A DNA stretch of 18,650 bases from Lutibacter sp. (GTDB lineage Bacteria; Bacteroidota; Bacteroidia; Flavobacteriales; Flavobacteriaceae): contig SDWL01000010.1 in assembly GCA_004195315.1 (NCBI GenBank), positions 1 to 18,650 of the forward strand, in the 5' to 3' direction. Shown here in pieces: positions 17,295 through 18,650 of this stretch; the stretch's first letter is position 1, and each line of letters starts with the position of its first letter. A program made the translations under genes and the position numbers. A model generated the notes under the pieces. That model saw nothing but the letters and a program-made list of their open reading frames with translations, made no database searches and was not told the DNA's origin.

Positions 17295-17368
17295 TGACCC
17301 CGACAGGATTCAAACCTGTAACCGCTGGAGCCGAAATCCAGTGCGCTATTCAGTTGCGCCACGAGGCC
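17295..17368 (-). tRNA. tRNA-Arg, anticodon UCG
   Basis: The 74-nt cloverleaf folds completely. The acceptor GGCCTCG/CGGGGTC has two G-U pairs and discriminator A73. The D stem is GCGC/GCGC, the anticodon stem CTGGA/TCCAG has loop TTTCGGC (anticodon at 17334-17332), and the T stem is ACAGG/CCTGT with loop TTTGAAT. C35 and an A at about position 20 in the D loop agree with arginine identity. CCA is not fully encoded. Unusually, position 56 is U and position 19 is A, replacing the near-universal G19-C56 tertiary pair by A-U. The gene starts 9 bp after the yqeY stop and is probably co-transcribed with it. Confidence 0.95.
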
Positions 17369-17377
17369 AAATTTAAA

Positions 17378-17827
17378 TTATACTAAAAGTTGTTTTACTG
17401 CTGTTGAAATTGCTTTACCATCAGCTTTACCTTCTAGCTGTTTTGAAGCCATCCCCATAACTTTCCCCATATCTTTTATTGATGTTGCTCCTACTGTTTT
17501 CATAATATCAGCAATTACTTTTTTCAATTCTTCTTCACTCATTTGCTCAGGTAAAAATTGAGAAATTATTGCTATTTGAGCTAATTCCGGTTTTGCTAAA
17601 TCTCCCCTACCTTGCTCTTTATAAATTGCTGCACTATCTTTTCTTTGTTTAACTAATTTTTGAAGCAATTTAATTTCTTCTTCTTTAGTCAATTCATTTG
17701 AAGCGCCACCTTTTGTCTGAACTAATAATATTTCAGATTTAATGGCTCTTAAAGATTCTAAAGCTATTGCATCTTTTGCTTTCATAGCTTCTTTCAATTT
17801 CATCATTAATTCTTGTTGCAAGCTCAT
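17378..17827 (-). CDS. yqeY: GatB/YqeY domain-containing protein
   Basis: The 149-residue soluble protein matches the YqeY family over its full length: MSLQQELMMKLKEAMKAKD at the start, LRAIKSEILLVQ, KLVKQRKDSAAIYKEQGRGDLA in the middle, EQMSEEELKKVI, and the typical C-terminal DMGKVMGMASKQLEGKADGK. The family resembles the tRNA-binding C-terminal domain of the GatB amidotransferase subunit. Its own role is not firmly established; a tRNA-linked function is often supposed. It follows ftsZ, an arrangement I recall from other Flavobacteria, and precedes a tRNA gene. A strong terminator separates it from ftsZ, so it either depends on read-through or has its own promoter in the 30 bp before its start; I see no clear consensus there. 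Confidence 0.93.
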   Translation of the reverse strand: MSLQQELMMKLKEAMKAKDAIALESLRAIKSEILLVQTKGGASNELTKEEEIKLLQKLVKQRKDSAAIYKEQGRGDLAKPELAQIAIISQFLPEQMSEEELKKVIADIMKTVGATSIKDMGKVMGMASKQLEGKADGKAISTAVKQLLV

Positions 17828-17855
17828 AATATATTTTTTTGGTACTGCGAAGATA

Positions 17856-17902
17856 AAAAAAAAGAACCCGAAAATCCTTAATATTCATAAAGATTTTCGA
17901 GT
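17856..17902 (-). terminator. Strong intrinsic terminator after ftsZ
   Basis: Arms at 17867-17880 and 17889-17902 form a 14-bp stem with only G-U imperfections and an 8-nt loop, followed on the minus strand by TT, C and nine T (17864-17856). A smaller perfect 6-bp hairpin (17909-17914 with 17922-17927) lies just before it, followed by TTTT, perhaps acting in tandem. Confidence 0.85.
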
Positions 17903-17950
17903 CCAAAACTTAGAAAAATCATCTAAGGTTACTCATCTTTGGGCTACGTT

Positions 17951-18631
17951 TTAATCTACATTATCATGTAGAAATGAATTATTTGAACGAAATTGTATTT
18001 CATCATTATCATCAATCTGTAATGTAGTTCTAGATTGGTTAATTTCTGAAGAATGTGAGGTTTCATCTAATTGAACTCCCATTCGTTTATACGCTGGTTC
18101 TTTTCCTATTTCATCAATATTTTTATTTACTCTATTTACAAATTTATAGTTGAAATTTCTCATTTCTTCTTTTCTGTGCGCTGCTCTTTTTTGCAATTCA
18201 TCAATAGTTAATTCCAAAGGGTTAATTTCTTTGTGACCTATAACCTCTTGATTTTTAATACCTCCCGTTTTAGATTCAGATCTTAGTGTAAAATTTAAAT
18301 CTTCATTAACTCCTTCCTTAACAAAACTTGGTTTAGAAGCTTTCGTTAAATTATCTTCTAATTCTGTATAATCTTCCAACGAAAAATATACATCTTCCTT
18401 AACTTCCTTTATTGGTTTTAAAACTTGATGATCAAAAACTTCAATAGTATTAATGTTAATTTTAGGTTCTTCAAATTTAGGTTTCTTGTTAATTTCTGTG
18501 ATTGGTAAATCGAACGTTAAAGAAATTTGATTTTCTTCTTCATAAATTTGTGTTGGTTCTTCTACTTTTTCTGAAGTCATTGAAGTTATCACAAAATCTT
18601 CAGTAGTTTCTAATGAAATCTCTTCATATAC
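17951..18631 (-). CDS. ftsZ: Cell division protein FtsZ, C-terminal 226 residues (5' end cut off)
   Basis: Only the C-terminal linker and tail lie in the window; the GTPase domain is beyond the right end. The 226 genuine residues are acidic and low in complexity up to about residue 140 (the disordered linker). They then contain LTIDELQKRAAHRKEEMRNF (141-160), GKEPAYKRMGVQL (176-188) and the terminal RSNNSFLHDNVD (215-226). The EPAYKR segment and NSFLHDNVD end are what I know from flavobacterial FtsZ; the former corresponds to the conserved tail that binds FtsA and other partners. FtsZ forms the cytoplasmic division ring. An apparent start reading MYKRQ (GTG at 18646) is adapter translation and must not be annotated. 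The identification rests on tail motifs and the following yqeY gene, as no GTPase motif is visible. Confidence 0.85.
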   Translation of the reverse strand, partial: VYEEISLETTEDFVITSMTSEKVEEPTQIYEEENQISLTFDLPITEINKKPKFEEPKININTIEVFDHQVLKPIKEVKEDVYFSLEDYTELEDNLTKASKPSFVKEGVNEDLNFTLRSESKTGGIKNQEVIGHKEINPLELTIDELQKRAAHRKEEMRNFNYKFVNRVNKNIDEIGKEPAYKRMGVQLDETSHSSEINQSRTTLQIDDNDEIQFRSNNSFLHDNVD

Positions 18632-18650
18632 CTGTCTCTTATACACATCT
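18632..18650. other. Nextera/Tn5 mosaic-end adapter remnant (right end)
   Basis: The last 19 bases are CTGTCTCTTATACACATCT, the exact reverse complement of the first 19. It is library adapter and produces the false N-terminus MYKRQ on the ftsZ fragment. Confidence 0.97.

Noticed and set aside
17295..17310. Search by eye for a second copy of the tRNA 3' end as an attachment site within the PUL
   Set aside because: No convincing duplicate was seen between 20 and 17290, so no attachment site is annotated.
18632..18646. Apparent start of the right-hand gene reading MYKRQ
   Set aside because: These codons are the Tn5 mosaic-end adapter; the gene is an FtsZ fragment whose true start lies outside the window.
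1..18650. Terminal inverted repeats as evidence of a transposon spanning the window
   Set aside because: The 19-bp inverted ends are the commercial Tn5 mosaic end; no transposase gene is present, and the ends cut through two genes.

Overview
The window is an AT-rich piece of a Bacteroidota chromosome, most likely a marine-type Flavobacteriaceae member. The basis is a SusC/SusD pair, a hybrid two-component regulator, lipoproteins with Bacteroidota-type sorting signals, and an FtsZ tail ending in the flavobacterial NSFLHDNVD sequence. Every gene is on the minus strand. Both ends (1-19 and 18632-18650) are the 19-base Nextera/Tn5 mosaic end, so genuine genomic DNA is 20-18631 and both terminal genes are cut by library adapter.

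Reading in the direction of transcription (right to left), the right end is core chromosome: the C-terminal part of ftsZ with a strong terminator, a GatB/YqeY-domain gene (yqeY), tRNA-Arg(UCG), and a second terminator. Next to the 3' end of the tRNA begins a polysaccharide utilization locus (PUL), which continues past the left end.

The PUL starts with a 1401-residue hybrid two-component system (HTCS) regulator that uses a TTG start. Its stop is followed by a 205-base control region holding two ATGTACACT direct repeats spaced 21 bp, a good candidate operator. Then come susC, susD and a surface LamG-domain lipoprotein, closed by a hairpin terminator. Downstream lie a lipoprotein of unassigned, probably alpha-helical toroid type (423 aa), a cytoplasmic GH130 enzyme, an MFS transporter, a second unassigned toroid-type lipoprotein (580 aa), and a truncated GH13 alpha-glucosidase-like lipoprotein. 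The GH130, MFS and 580-aa genes overlap one another and form a tight operon.

Inferred division of labour: the HTCS senses a released oligosaccharide. SusD and the LamG protein bind glycan at the surface, the 423-aa protein probably acts at the surface (it has a lipoprotein export signal), and SusC imports. The 580-aa protein and GH13 trim in the periplasm, the MFS carries small sugars inward, and GH130 cleaves a beta-mannoside in the cytoplasm. GH13 plus GH130 suggests a glycan with alpha-glucosyl and beta-mannosyl linkages, but no recognisable endo-acting enzyme is present. The two unassigned lipoproteins are therefore the most interesting candidates for new carbohydrate-active families. I saw no mobile element, CRISPR array or phage gene.
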